Notes: generated by a model from the letters alone, not told the origin. Counted from the first letter of the stretch, positions 44,190 to 54,179 are shown. The stretch: DNA of 64,000 nucleotides from Thiomargarita sp. (GCA_020721005.1 DYNP01000015.1:19771-83770); one strand, 5' to 3'. Made by a program: numbers and translations.

Positions 44190-44696
44190 TTAGGGCATGG
44201 TGATTTCTTCCACACTTTCAATGATCACTTCTTGTTGAGGCACGTCTTTATGAAAACCTTTGCTGGTGGTGGCCACTTGCTTGATTTTATTAACTACGTC
44301 TATACCTTCTATCACTTTGCCAAATACACAATATCCCCAACCGTCTGGAGTAGGTGCCCGGTAATTGAGAAAGTCATTGTCAGCTACGTTGATGAAAAAT
44401 TGGGAAGAGGCAGAATGAGGATCAGAGGTGCGAGCCATGGCAATGCTGCCTTCTTCATTTTTCAGCTCATTGTTGGCCTCATTTGGAATGGGAGGTTGAG
44501 TGGCTTTGGGCTGCATACCGCGAGTCATACCCCCACCTTGAATCATGAAGTTTTCAATGACTCGATGAAATAGAGTGCCCGTATAGAATCCTGAGTTGAC
44601 ATAGCTTAGAAAGTTAGCAACCGTTTTGGGCGCTTTTTCAGAATTCAGTTGAATGAGAACAGTGCCATAGTTGGTTTGCATTTTTACGGTAGGCAT
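44190..44696 (-). CDS. ppiB: Cyclophilin-type peptidyl-prolyl cis-trans isomerase
   Basis: A 168-residue cytoplasmic cyclophilin of the bacterial PpiB type. It has no signal peptide. Family motifs are [15 protein letters not shown] (catalytic Arg region), [32 protein letters not shown] and [19 protein letters not shown]. It speeds proline isomerisation in folding. A second cyclophilin with a signal peptide lies 128 bp upstream on the same strand; the two share the same core and probably arose by duplication. Confidence 0.95.
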   Translation of the reverse strand: MPTVKMQTNYGTVLIQLNSEKAPKTVANFLSYVNSGFYTGTLFHRVIENFMIQGGGMTRGMQPKATQPPIPNEANNELKNEEGSIAMARTSDPHSASSQFFINVADNDFLNYRAPTPDGWGYCVFGKVIEGIDVVNKIKQVATTSKGFHKDVPQQEVIIESVEEITMP

Positions 44697-44824
44697 AGTT
44701 AAGTAAACCCCATTAAGTGAGAGTTGAAATAAAAAGTATAGGTTAAATTGGGAATATCCCTCATTTACTTATGAGGGAAAAGATTGCCCTTCTTTTTTTT
44801 ACAAGGAGGGGAATATCTCAGAAA

Positions 44825-46561
44825 TTAATTGGGACGTTTAGCCGGACTGTCTGGTGGCGTTGGTTCATCGGGAGGTGCTTGAAGGGCCGCTTTTTCAGAT
44901 AAGGTCGGTTCCACCTGAGTTGCCTTGAGACTTGTAGCAATGGAAGTTGATTTCGATTTGGGAACCGCAGTGGTTTCTTCTGCTAGGGTGCCATCTGCTG
45001 CTTCTGAAGATTTTTCTGTTTCGGAGGAGTCTTCTGCAGTTTGATCCTGATCATCAGTCGCTTCCGACTCTTCAGCCACAGATTCTTCTGATGAGTCTTC
45101 CACTTCATTTTCATTGCTGTCTTGTTCCCAATCAGCCTCGGCTTTCCCAGACTCTTTAGCGGTGGCTTCTTTTTCTGATGGGGAGACCTTTTCCTGATCT
45201 GCTTCAGCAATCTCCCCATTATCCTCTAAATTGTCCTCATCCCCAGTAGAAAAATCATCTGCTGTTGAGTTAGATACATCTTTAGCCTGTTGATCGGGAT
45301 TGTCAGTACTATCTTCCCCTGCCTGTTGGTCGATATTCTCAGCATGATCTTCTTCTGCCTGTTGATCAGAGTTGTCAGCATTATCCTCCTGTGCCTGTTG
45401 ATCAGCATTATCGACAACACCTCCTTCGGTATTGTCAGCATTATCTTCTTCTGCCTGTTGATCGGAATTGTCAGCATTATCTCCCTCTGCCTGTTGATCG
45501 ATGTTGTCAGCATGATCTTCTTCTGCCTGTTGATCGGCATTATCAGCATTGTCAGTATTGTCCTCATCTGCCTGTTGATCGGCATTGTCAGCATTATTTT
45601 CCTCCTCCTGTTGATCGGCATTGTCAGCGTTATCAGAATTATCCTCATCTGCCTGTTGATCAGCATTGTCAGCGTTATCAGCATTATCCTCATCTGCCTG
45701 TTGATCAGCATTGTCAGCGTTGTCAGTATTATCCTCATCTGCCTGTTGATCAGCATTGTCAGCGTTGTCAGTATTATCCTCATCTGCCTGTTGATCAGCA
45801 TTGTCAGTATCGTCAATATTATCCTCTTCAAGATCATTTTCTTCATCAGTATCCTTTTGAGAAGAATCTTTTTCCGCTTCATCTCCCTCATTAACGTCAG
45901 TCAACATATCTCTCTGTATATCTGCCGGGGAAGGAATATAGTCCTGAGGTTTTTTATCCGGTAATTTAGAAGTGCTGACCACCCAATTACTTGGAAGAGT
46001 ATATTCTACTCGAACCTCCTCAATAAGGACCGGATTTTGTGGTACATCTCGACGAAACGGTCCATCCGCGTCTACAGGTAATTTGGAAATTTTATCGACC
46101 ACGTCCATACCTTCCACAACTTTGCCAAACACGCAATAACCCCAACCGGAGGCAGTTGAAGATTTGTAGTCTAGGAATTGATTATCCTTAATATTGAAGA
46201 AAAATTGGGAAGTTGCCGAATGGGGATCTGCAGTGCGGGCCAAAGCCACCGTTCCACGAGTATTCGATAACCCATTGGTGGCCTCATTAAATATGGGGGA
46301 ATGAGTGCTTTTTTTCTGGTAATCAGCAGTATAAGCCCCCCCTTGAACGATAAAGTTTTCAATAATACGGTGGAATACAGTACTACTATAGAATCCTTCA
46401 TTTACATAGCGCAGAAAATTTTTAACCGATTCTGGGGCTTTGATGGGGTGTAATTCGATTTCAATCATCCCCAAATTAGTTTGAATGGTGACGTGAGGAA
46501 CTTCTTGAGCCCAAGTTAAACGGGTCAAGCTGAGTAGAAGACAGATGGCAATCAATTTCAT
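44825..46561 (-). CDS. Secreted cyclophilin with a long acidic repeat tail
   Basis: A 578-residue protein. The signal peptide (MKLIAICLLLSLTRLTWA) is followed by a cyclophilin domain (about residues 24-190: FHRIIENFIVQGGAYTAD, FNEATNGLSNTRGTVALARTADPHS). The remaining 380 residues are extraordinary. About 200 residues are tandem copies of a 15-residue Asp/Asn/Gln unit (DNADNADQQADEDNT) and variants, then a Ser/Glu/Asp-rich part, then PPDEPTPPDSPAKRPN. The tail is disordered, strongly negative, and could bind Ca2+ or resist salt. The cyclophilin active site looks intact, so this should be a periplasmic or extracellular foldase. No such tail is typical of the family. Confidence 0.9.
   Translation of the reverse strand: MKLIAICLLLSLTRLTWAQEVPHVTIQTNLGMIEIELHPIKAPESVKNFLRYVNEGFYSSTVFHRIIENFIVQGGAYTADYQKKSTHSPIFNEATNGLSNTRGTVALARTADPHSATSQFFFNIKDNQFLDYKSSTASGWGYCVFGKVVEGMDVVDKISKLPVDADGPFRRDVPQNPVLIEEVRVEYTLPSNWVVSTSKLPDKKPQDYIPSPADIQRDMLTDVNEGDEAEKDSSQKDTDEENDLEEDNIDDTDNADQQADEDNTDNADNADQQADEDNTDNADNADQQADEDNADNADNADQQADEDNSDNADNADQQEEENNADNADQQADEDNTDNADNADQQAEEDHADNIDQQAEGDNADNSDQQAEEDNADNTEGGVVDNADQQAQEDNADNSDQQAEEDHAENIDQQAGEDSTDNPDQQAKDVSNSTADDFSTGDEDNLEDNGEIAEADQEKVSPSEKEATAKESGKAEADWEQDSNENEVEDSSEESVAEESEATDDQDQTAEDSSETEKSSEAADGTLAEETTAVPKSKSTSIATSLKATQVEPTLSEKAALQAPPDEPTPPDSPAKRPN
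45280..45830 (-). repeat. 45-bp coding minisatellite in the cyclophilin tail
   Basis: A 45-bp unit coding for DNADNADQQADEDNT is repeated with variable degeneration. The copies nearest the cyclophilin domain (about 45640-45800) are almost identical; later copies lose one DNA triplet block (DNADQQ, DNSDQQ, DNIDQQ). The array is a likely site of length variation between strains. Confidence 0.8.
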
Positions 46562-46862
46562 AATGAGTTTGGATTGGCAATAGGGGTGAAAGGGAAATAA
46601 GCCAGTGAAGTTATCACGGTCGAAATCACGTTAAGTGAGCAGTTGCCGGGCAGTCAGAGTCCGCAAATCGAGAAATAGATTTTTCGGGGATAACCTCCCT
46701 TCAAAGGAGATTATTCCAAAGTCCCGATTTATTCAAGCACTCCATAGTTTAACAGTAAGGCTGCTGGTTTTAAAGCCGGATTTCACTGCGGCTAAAAGCC
46801 CACGTCGGATTTTCACAACATTGTGGAAATGAGTACGATTATTTTAAGGGATTATACTAACC
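46562..46862. other. Intergenic stretch, no gene seen
   Basis: 301 bp between the start of the acidic-tail cyclophilin gene and the end of the large glycosyltransferase gene (both minus). It holds an imperfect inverted repeat GGATAACCTCC/GGAGATTATTCC near 46687-46717 and AT-rich sequence near the end. I see no terminator with a clear T run and no coding potential. Confidence 0.55.
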
Positions 46863-49800
46863 TTATAAAGTATGAATTCCGTGTTGCAGGAGATAACGCT
46901 GAGTCAGGGTAATACTGTCCGCCTTCTTTCTTTCTTCCACCCATACCTCGTCCAAACATCGGTATTGACTGGGAGATAACTCCCTATCTTGAGGTTTGAA
47001 AAATGCCGCCCGCAATTGTTGTATAACTTCCATCGGTTTTTGCAACAAATCCCCATATTCAACAATTTGCAGATGATTCAATTGGGACTGAGCCTGCAAT
47101 AGCAAGTTGGTACTTTTTTGCCAATGTTGCGCTATTCTCATCAATAAACGCGGTTGACTGCCATAATCTGCCTGAATTCTTGCTTGTAAAGTCAAAGCGG
47201 TCGTTTCAAGGTCGCGTTTCAAATACACAAATTGAGCTTTGGGAAATTGAGTTTGTAAAGCCAAAGTCCGACCCATATTCACAGCAGCCCGGTAAATTTG
47301 CCAATTAGATGGAATTATGTCAGATTGAATCACGGAAGTCAGCAAACGTTTTTTTAACAACCGGGCATGGTGAGTATTAAATGGGGAAGGATATTCAGTC
47401 CATAAGGGAGCAATTGTCGCATTGGGACTGATAGGCGCAGTTTGAAATAACCAACGTTCTTCAAAAAAACTTTTTCGCTCCAATTCACTTTCCTTTTCCC
47501 ATTCCCCATTTTCCAATTTCAAACTGAATTTTAGCAATTGATTTAACCAATAAGTGCTTTCGTGATCATAGCCCAGCACAAAAATCCAATTGTTTTCCGG
47601 CACTTCACATTCAAAATTTTTTCCAGTCCCTTCCATTGAGATCTGATCCCATCGACACAACTTGGGACTGGTTTGGGCATGAGTGGGTAAATCCAAAGCC
47701 TGTTGCCAAAGTTCAAGATGATCTTCCAACAAATAATGAGCCAGCACCCAATCTCGTAATTGATGCCCAGCCTGTTGGCTGGCCACTGGATCAGCCAAAT
47801 GAGAATATATTGCAGATAACCAAGCTTGAGTATTGTTGGGTACCCGGGTCACTGGAGCTGAGTGATAAGGTTCACAGTCCGAACAAATCACCGGAATCCC
47901 CAGCACCCCGTATTCTAACAACCGCAGATTGCTTTTGGCCCGATTGAATAAATTGTCAGCAAGTGGAGCTAAGGCCAGATCCAAATTGAGACTGGCTAAT
48001 TTAGCCGGGTAATCTGCAAAAGGCACCATGGGGTGAAACTCAGCAATATAAGGTCGCATTTCTAAGGGACACATCCCGAAAAATACCCATTCTACGACTG
48101 CACTTAATTTCTGCACAATGGGAATCAAAAGTTGCAGATCACCTTGGTGTTGAGCGGCGCCTGCCCAACCGATACGAGGCTTTGGTGCTTGATGGCGTTG
48201 AGAACGAAGAGAAGTCCAGCGCTGGCTTTCGAGGCAATTGGGCACTACCCAAATATCCTTTGCTAAATACTGATAAATTTCGGCAAGAAACGGAGTGCTG
48301 ACAATTAACCGATCAGAATAGGCCAGAGCCAATTTGAGTCGCTGGAGAATGTCTCGATAATGATGACGACGATGAGGATTTTCAGCAGGTAGGGCATAGA
48401 GCAAATCATCTTGACTGAAGAAGATGGAACAATTTTTGAGTTGAGGGTAATACTTGAAATTTTGCAACTGATGACTGTGTAAAGCATTGTGAATCAACAG
48501 CTTATCTGGGCTCACTCTAGCAAGTTGGGGTAAACTGGGAAAATGGGGATGTGAGTCATTGGGAAATAGAGAATAATGCACGTGCCCAGCTTGCTGTAAA
48601 GCTTGCAGTGGAGCACGGACGCGATATTGTCCACTGCCCCAGTGATCAAAAGGGAAGGCCACAACGTGAGGTTTATCCTGAATATAAGGAATGGGTGGAT
48701 TGGGGAATTCTGTTTCAGGTTGCCAAGGGGGACCCGTGAGCGTGAGATTGGGGTGGTAAGCAGGATCATGACTCAATTGAAATAGCCAACGATTGTACAT
48801 TTGAGAAACTTCGTCAAACAATTGATAGCTGAGTGGGGAATGGCGAGTCAAGCTGCCCATGCCATGTTGGAGTAAAGTGACAAAAGGAGTCCAAACAATT
48901 AATTTCCCCTGTTGTTGAACTTTGAGACAGAGGTCAATTTCACCAAATAGGGGGAGTTGGGGATCAAATCCTCCTATATTGAGATAGACATCCGTTTTGA
49001 TGAGCAGGCAGTTTTCAGAGACAGCAGAGTAATTTTGAGTGGTTTGGGCACGATTCAGATATCCGGGATGGTCGTGGGGCAGTTGAAGTTGACTGTGTCC
49101 AGCAATCCCAAATTTTCCCCTCCCTAAGATATATCCACTGTGGCTGAGTTGGTGTTGGGAATTGAGTATCTTGGGGGCGACAATACCAACTTCAGTGCGC
49201 TGAATGAGTGATACCAGAATAGTGAGCCAGTCAGGTTGGATGATTTCGGTATCATCATTGAGGAATAATAAAAATTCCCCAGTGGTGTGAGCAATGGTTT
49301 GTCGATACAGTTCCCCCAAATGACAGGGCTGGGAATGGGACTGGTAATGCACTTTTGGATTTTGAAGCAGTGGTTGAATTTGAATAAGATAACTTGAATC
49401 AGATCTGTGATTGGGACTGGTATTGTCAATAACAAATATTTGATAATTGGGGTAGTCTGTGAGCGTGAGAATCGTGTGCAGACAGCGTTGTAAGGTTGCC
49501 GCTTCATTGCGGGTAGCAATGAGTATAGAGACCATAGGTTGGGTGACAAGTGGATATTCAACACAGTGCACAAGCGGAATCTCGGTTTGGTAAACGACAG
49601 CATTGAGTTGTTGACGCTGCAGGTGGTCCTCTAAAATCTGTTGAGCAACTTGGGGATCAGGGTGGGGATTTTCCAAACTGGCTTGGTAAAGGGGATGGGG
49701 AAGATGTCCAATGGCGGTGGCGCCCTGTTGTTCCCACACTTTGAAACAGAGGTCATAGCTGTAAAACTGGGGATATGCAATGGAGCTGCCGAGTTGTTGC

Positions 49801-51185
49801 CAAGTGGCTCGTTGGATAAGGGTAAAATTTCCTATGTAAGGCGTGGAACGCAGGAGATCGAGGGTAAAATCGGGTTTAAATTGAACGGTATGGGGAGGCG
49901 ATCCCCAGGGTTCATCAAGGTAAAGTAAGCGCCAGTCGGGCTTGGTCTGTATGTAATGTTGACAAAGTTCCAAACATCGGGGATCGAGGGTGTCTCCAGG
50001 ATTGAGTATTCCTATCCAGTCCCCACTGGAATTTTGGGAAATAAGTTGGGAAAGAATTTGGGGATCAGTGGCTTGAAGCGGAACAGCAGTGTAATTGACT
50101 CTGGGATCGGAACTGAGTTGTTCCCTTGAACTGTCTCTGGTTAAGGAAGCGTTTGAAAATTTGCTGTCTGTCGGTTGATGGGGAGGAGGTTCAAGCAGCG
50201 TGAATTGCCAGTGGACATGAGTTTGGGCTTGGAGACTGGCCAGGGTGGTTTGCAATTGAGACCGGGTACAGGGAAGGTGGGGATTACAGAAGAGATGAAA
50301 TAGGTAGGGTGGTTTAAAGGCAGCGTGACAGTCGTGAAATTGGGACCGCTGAGCAGAGTGGGGAGTTTTGAGTTTTGGGTAAAGTTGGGTGCGCAGTTCA
50401 TCAAGTTGGATTTGGGTGTCAGGCAAATTAGGGTCGTAAGTAAGCAAAGTGGTATAGACCTGTTGACAGATTGCGGACAATGGAGAGGACTGGGGACTGA
50501 CTTGTAGTTTATGATGCCTGAGATGGGGGGTTAAAAATTGATTGATTTCGGGGTAAGCTAAAGACCAAGGTCGCGGCCAATGAAGGGTAAACTGAGTTTG
50601 GATCTGATGGATGGGCAGGGTCCAGTCGGTGAGCAATTGTTCAAAGGACAGGAAGCAGCGGGGCTGCTGACGAGTGTAAAATTCGGCTTCCAAAGTGTAA
50701 ATCAACCACAGTGTAAGACTGTGATTGAGGGGCAATTGATCGCGTTTCTGTAGAGAAGCTGCCACTTCGTAGGGAGAACGCAACAGATGAAGGTAATGAG
50801 GAAGTGCTGGAAGTTGGGGGAATAGGGGTTGCCACAGGGGCAATAATCGACAGAGTCGAGGATCTTTGACGCCCCATATCGGATGGGTGGACAGATGGGT
50901 ACGTAGATAATCACGGAGATTATTTTGAAAGGGACGCAGAGTTTTAAGTTGTGTCCATTCAGAGGGGAGGGGTTGGAGACTGTGCCAATTGGAGTTGAGA
51001 TGATGAAGCAGAGCATCGTGTTGTTGGACCAGAGGAATCAGTTCCCAAAATCCTTTCTCATTGGTGGGATGAGGAGGAAGGTGAGAGTGACCAATAAATA
51101 CGCCCAGTAAATTGAGAGTTCTAATTAAGGCGGAGGTACCACTGCGGTGCATTCCCAGTACAAGCAGAGCCTGAGGATGAGTCAT
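46863..51185 (-). CDS. Multi-domain glycosyltransferase (sulfotransferase-like, GT2, GT2, GT4-like, degenerate sulfotransferase-like)
   Basis: A 1440-residue protein. Residues about 5-215 are a sulfotransferase-like domain with the PAPS P-loop-like LGMHRSGTSALIRTL. About 290-520 is a first GT2-like domain (LASLQAQTH, WIGILNPGDTLDP). About 565-800 is a second GT2 domain with better motifs (SILIATRNEAATLQRCL, FLLFLNDDTEI, GEIDLCLKVQQQGK). About 850-1180 is GT4-like (FDHWGSGQYRVRAPLQAL, VVPNCLES, RLLEYGVLGIPVICSD). From about 1210 the C-terminus resembles a second sulfotransferase whose P-loop is lost (FVLGYDHESTYWLNQLLKF) but which keeps FVYLKRDLETTALTLQAR. I chose ATG at 51185; TTG at 51218 is the alternative. 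No signal peptide, so it is cytoplasmic and probably builds a surface polysaccharide. Confidence 0.85.
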   Translation of the reverse strand: MTHPQALLVLGMHRSGTSALIRTLNLLGVFIGHSHLPPHPTNEKGFWELIPLVQQHDALLHHLNSNWHSLQPLPSEWTQLKTLRPFQNNLRDYLRTHLSTHPIWGVKDPRLCRLLPLWQPLFPQLPALPHYLHLLRSPYEVAASLQKRDQLPLNHSLTLWLIYTLEAEFYTRQQPRCFLSFEQLLTDWTLPIHQIQTQFTLHWPRPWSLAYPEINQFLTPHLRHHKLQVSPQSSPLSAICQQVYTTLLTYDPNLPDTQIQLDELRTQLYPKLKTPHSAQRSQFHDCHAAFKPPYLFHLFCNPHLPCTRSQLQTTLASLQAQTHVHWQFTLLEPPPHQPTDSKFSNASLTRDSSREQLSSDPRVNYTAVPLQATDPQILSQLISQNSSGDWIGILNPGDTLDPRCLELCQHYIQTKPDWRLLYLDEPWGSPPHTVQFKPDFTLDLLRSTPYIGNFTLIQRATWQQLGSSIAYPQFYSYDLCFKVWEQQGATAIGHLPHPLYQASLENPHPDPQVAQQILEDHLQRQQLNAVVYQTEIPLVHCVEYPLVTQPMVSILIATRNEAATLQRCLHTILTLTDYPNYQIFVIDNTSPNHRSDSSYLIQIQPLLQNPKVHYQSHSQPCHLGELYRQTIAHTTGEFLLFLNDDTEIIQPDWLTILVSLIQRTEVGIVAPKILNSQHQLSHSGYILGRGKFGIAGHSQLQLPHDHPGYLNRAQTTQNYSAVSENCLLIKTDVYLNIGGFDPQLPLFGEIDLCLKVQQQGKLIVWTPFVTLLQHGMGSLTRHSPLSYQLFDEVSQMYNRWLFQLSHDPAYHPNLTLTGPPWQPETEFPNPPIPYIQDKPHVVAFPFDHWGSGQYRVRAPLQALQQAGHVHYSLFPNDSHPHFPSLPQLARVSPDKLLIHNALHSHQLQNFKYYPQLKNCSIFFSQDDLLYALPAENPHRRHHYRDILQRLKLALAYSDRLIVSTPFLAEIYQYLAKDIWVVPNCLESQRWTSLRSQRHQAPKPRIGWAGAAQHQGDLQLLIPIVQKLSAVVEWVFFGMCPLEMRPYIAEFHPMVPFADYPAKLASLNLDLALAPLADNLFNRAKSNLRLLEYGVLGIPVICSDCEPYHSAPVTRVPNNTQAWLSAIYSHLADPVASQQAGHQLRDWVLAHYLLEDHLELWQQALDLPTHAQTSPKLCRWDQISMEGTGKNFECEVPENNWIFVLGYDHESTYWLNQLLKFSLKLENGEWEKESELERKSFFEERWLFQTAPISPNATIAPLWTEYPSPFNTHHARLLKKRLLTSVIQSDIIPSNWQIYRAAVNMGRTLALQTQFPKAQFVYLKRDLETTALTLQARIQADYGSQPRLLMRIAQHWQKSTNLLLQAQSQLNHLQIVEYGDLLQKPMEVIQQLRAAFFKPQDRELSPSQYRCLDEVWVEERKKADSITLTQRYLLQHGIHTL

Positions 51186-51360
51186 GAGTGAAGTCCAGGT
51201 CAAGTTACAGGTTGACAATGTAGGCGAATAGGAGAGGATTCGATTTATTTCTGTAGTAAAATCGAGTTTGTGGAGATAATTAAAAGAAGCTTTGTTAAAA
51301 TAAGGACTATTTCCCCAAAAATCAGATAACCCAAGTGCCCAGATTCAAGCGTTCATTACT

Positions 51361-52740
51361 ATGCCAAGCAACCACCTATCACGTATAACTACTATGACAA
51401 CGTTTAAAGATAAGGCTTCCCGAATTATGATTGTGGATCGTTCGGAAGTGGCTCGCTCGATTATTTCCCATATCTTACAAAAGGAAATGAACGATGCGTA
51501 TATCGTAACTTGCGGCAGTGCCGAGGAAGCCTTGGAGTATTTGCATCGCGAAAAGTTTGATCTGATAACCACCTCTCTCCTATTACCGGGCCTAGATGGC
51601 TTAGATTTATGTCATGAAATTCGAAAAAGTGACAAACAACATTTGACACCGGTGATCGTGGTTTCCAGTGATGCGGATACACGGTTACTCAGAGAAGGTT
51701 TTTCAGCGGGAGTGACTGATTATTTTAACAAATCCTTAGGTTATAAAAAATTAGTGGAGTTTATCAAAGATGTCTGTCAACGTCATTCTGGGTTGGTGGG
51801 ACGGGTATTATACGTGGAAGATAGCTTAAGTACTGCTCAAACTACGCAGTCACTCATGGAAAAACATGGATTGTATATCACACATATTACCAGTGCAGAA
51901 GAGGCATTGCAGTTATTAAAGCAAGCTAAAGATGCCCCCCTAGATTCCAATGAAGGTTTTGATATCGTGTTCACAGACTTTTTTCTGGAGGGACAGATGA
52001 CTGGCGGTGACCTGTTATACGCAATTCGTACCCAGTTGCACTACTCTCGTCAAGAAATGCCAGTGTTGGTCATCACCATTGAGGATAATAAAAGCAGTCA
52101 AGCAGAAATTTTTCACGCCGGAGCCAATGATTTTATCACCAAGCCGGTGATTGAAGAAGTATTGATTGCCCGGATCAAATCCCTATTATTAGTTAGGCAT
52201 CAATACAACGTATTACAGCGATACTCCAAAGACTTATATCAGTTGGCAACCACAGATGGTTTGACGGGTACACGAAACAAAAAGTACCTGTTGGAAGAAG
52301 GAAAAAATTTACTTTCTCAACAACCGCAAGTCTGTTTAATGATGGTGGACATCGACCATTTTGAGGACCTCAATCAAAGTCAAGGACATCTGGTGGGGGA
52401 TCACATCCTCCACAAAGTTGGACAATTTTTAAATGATTACTTTATGGACAGAGCCTTGGTCGCTCGCTTTGCAGGCAAAAAATTCACCCTCCTCATCCCA
52501 GAATGTACCTTAGAAAGGGGTAAAATCACCGCTGAAAATTTACGCTGCAAATTCTTGGACTTAAAACCAGAAGGATTTGAGATCAGCGTCAGTATCGGGT
52601 TAACTTCCTCTGAAGGAGTCACAGAAACAACATTAACTACCTTAATCGCAGACGCTGACAACGCCTTACATACTGCTCAAAAGCAGGGGTATAACCGAAC
52701 CTGTTTGTGTATCACCCATAAAAATATTACCTCAGCTTGA
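51361..52740 (+). CDS. Degenerate REC-REC-GGDEF regulator
   Basis: A 459-residue protein with two receiver domains and a C-terminal GGDEF-type domain. REC1 (about residues 20-135) has Ser72 where the phosphorylated Asp should be (LITTSLLLPGLDG), so it cannot be a normal acceptor. REC2 (about 147-275) has Asp206 (DIVFTDFFLEG) and Lys261 and looks functional. The GGDEF domain (from about 295) keeps VDIDHFEDLNQSQGHLVGD, but the signature is replaced by AGKKF (371-375), which should abolish diguanylate cyclase activity. It may serve as a c-di-GMP-independent output or a binding partner. No kinase gene is adjacent; ATG at 51394 is an alternative start. Confidence 0.9.
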   Translation: MPSNHLSRITTMTTFKDKASRIMIVDRSEVARSIISHILQKEMNDAYIVTCGSAEEALEYLHREKFDLITTSLLLPGLDGLDLCHEIRKSDKQHLTPVIVVSSDADTRLLREGFSAGVTDYFNKSLGYKKLVEFIKDVCQRHSGLVGRVLYVEDSLSTAQTTQSLMEKHGLYITHITSAEEALQLLKQAKDAPLDSNEGFDIVFTDFFLEGQMTGGDLLYAIRTQLHYSRQEMPVLVITIEDNKSSQAEIFHAGANDFITKPVIEEVLIARIKSLLLVRHQYNVLQRYSKDLYQLATTDGLTGTRNKKYLLEEGKNLLSQQPQVCLMMVDIDHFEDLNQSQGHLVGDHILHKVGQFLNDYFMDRALVARFAGKKFTLLIPECTLERGKITAENLRCKFLDLKPEGFEISVSIGLTSSEGVTETTLTTLIADADNALHTAQKQGYNRTCLCITHKNITSA

Positions 52741-53125
52741 GGGAATCCATCCGATGCTACTACCCCCTGCCCCTCCTTAGTGAAAAGAGGATCAGCGTCT
52801 CTACCATTTGTTGAACGTCCTTTTGTAAAAACGCGATTAATCGTGTGGGTGGACAACAAGTTTATCGTTGCCCACCCTACTTGGCTGGCTGGCTTGAAAA
52901 TAGCTCAAAGTGACATCATATAATACGGCCTATCAAAATAGGCCCAATCGCCGGAAAAAAGTAAATTGCGGACTGTGCCAAGCCGTAGCTTTACATTCTA
53001 AAGAGGAAGTAGAGCGTGTAACCTGCTAAACATACTTTAAAATGGCATATTTAAAAATTCGGCCCGTAGGGAAATAGAAGATTGAAAAAATCCAACAATT
53101 CAGATATTATCCCAACTTAAACATT
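52741..53125. other. Intergenic stretch with scattered repeat remnants
   Basis: 385 bp between the GGDEF-like gene and cbpA. It contains a piece of the CCCCTCCTT family (about 52763-52790), the single ACGCGATTAATCG repeat at 52795-52846, and an imperfect 10-bp hairpin (GGTGGACAAC/GTTGCCCACC, 52849-52876) followed by CCTACTTGGCTGG. Nothing coding is seen from 52900 to 53125. Confidence 0.6.
52795..52846. repeat. Diverged single copy of the ACGCGATTAATCGCGT repeat
   Basis: GCGTCTCTACCATTTGTTGAAC followed after a few bases by ACGCGATTAATCGTGT matches the unit of the array at 31763-31965, with a few substitutions. It shows the repeat is dispersed in the genome and not confined to the array. Confidence 0.65.
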
Positions 53126-54064
53126 ATGCAATACAAAGATTACTACCAAACCTTGGGTGTGACCAGGGATGCCAGTCAAGAGGAAATTAAACGAGCTTAT
53201 CGCAAACTGGCTCGGAAGTACCACCCGGACGTCAGTCAAGAAAAGGGCGCTGAAGAACGTTTTAAGGAAGTAGGGGAAGCCTATGAAGTTCTCAAAGACC
53301 CGCAAAAACGGGCTGCCTATGATCAACTGGGGACCGGTTTCCACTCCGGAGATGAATTTCAACCTCCCCCTGGTTGGGGATTTAGCTTTGAATTCAAAGA
53401 TCATACTCAACCCGGCTTTGATTTCAGCGACTTCTTTGAAACCCTATTTGGCAGTACTAAAGCGGGAGGAGCGCATTACAATCAATCTACCCGCTCTGCA
53501 GGAATCGATCAACGGGCACAAATTGCCATCAGTTTAGAAGAAGCCTATCAAGGCACTCAACGCACCTTACAAATCCAACTGCCGGAATTCGACGCACGCG
53601 GGCAACCCGTCTTACAAAGCCGTACACTCACCGTTAAAATACCCCCGGGTATCACCGAGGGCCAACAAATTCGGTTAGCCGGACAAGGTAGCGCAGGTCG
53701 AGGCGGCAGTTTAAGAGGTGATCTGTACTTAGAAATTGGATTTTCGCCCCATCCCTTTTACCGGGTAGATAAACGCGACATCTACTTAGATTTACCAATC
53801 ACCCCTTGGGAAGCGGCATTGGGCACACAAATCACTGTACCCACCTTGAAAGGGAAAGTCAAATTGGAAATCCCAGCCGGTACTCAAACTGGTCAGAAAA
53901 TGCGCCTAAAAGGTCAAGGTTTTCCCGGCAAACCCGCTGGAGACCAATTTATCATCCTAAAAATAGTTGCCCCCTCAGCCACCACAGAAACACAACGTGC
54001 CGCTTATCGCGACTTGGCCAAACACTTTAACTTTAATCCACGCACCGAATTTAACTGTGATTGA
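53126..54064 (+). CDS. cbpA: DnaJ-class co-chaperone CbpA
   Basis: A 312-residue J-domain protein without a zinc-finger region. The J domain (about residues 4-70) has the HPD motif ([11 protein letters not shown]). A Gly/Phe-rich linker (about 75-120) follows, then two C-terminal beta-sandwich substrate-binding domains (about 130-300: [38 protein letters not shown]). It stimulates Hsp70 and binds curved DNA in E. coli. It is not beside the Hsp70-like gene at 748, nor beside a cbpM gene. A strong intrinsic terminator follows. Confidence 0.95.
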   Translation: MQYKDYYQTLGVTRDASQEEIKRAYRKLARKYHPDVSQEKGAEERFKEVGEAYEVLKDPQKRAAYDQLGTGFHSGDEFQPPPGWGFSFEFKDHTQPGFDFSDFFETLFGSTKAGGAHYNQSTRSAGIDQRAQIAISLEEAYQGTQRTLQIQLPEFDARGQPVLQSRTLTVKIPPGITEGQQIRLAGQGSAGRGGSLRGDLYLEIGFSPHPFYRVDKRDIYLDLPITPWEAALGTQITVPTLKGKVKLEIPAGTQTGQKMRLKGQGFPGKPAGDQFIILKIVAPSATTETQRAAYRDLAKHFNFNPRTEFNCD

Positions 54065-54119
54065 GACCATATTCCCACTCACTGAACTATTAACCGATTA
54101 ACAATCCCCCCCCTGTTTG

Positions 54120-54147
54120 GGACGCTTAAGAAAGCGTCCTTTTTTTT
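54120..54147 (+). terminator. Intrinsic terminator of cbpA
   Basis: An 8-bp perfect stem GGACGCTT/AAGCGTCC with loop AAGA is followed by eight T residues (54140-54147), 55 bp after the cbpA stop and before the next plus-strand gene. Confidence 0.9.
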
Positions 54148-54179
54148 GTTCCCCTATCATCAATCTCACAGGAAATCCT

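Noticed and set aside
45290-45964. Long open frames on the opposite strand of the acidic cyclophilin repeats (Ile/Cys/Leu-rich and His/Gln-rich readings)
   Set aside because: They are mirror images of a 45-bp periodic minisatellite; the real frame has a signal peptide and a conserved cyclophilin domain. The repeats alone keep other frames free of stops.
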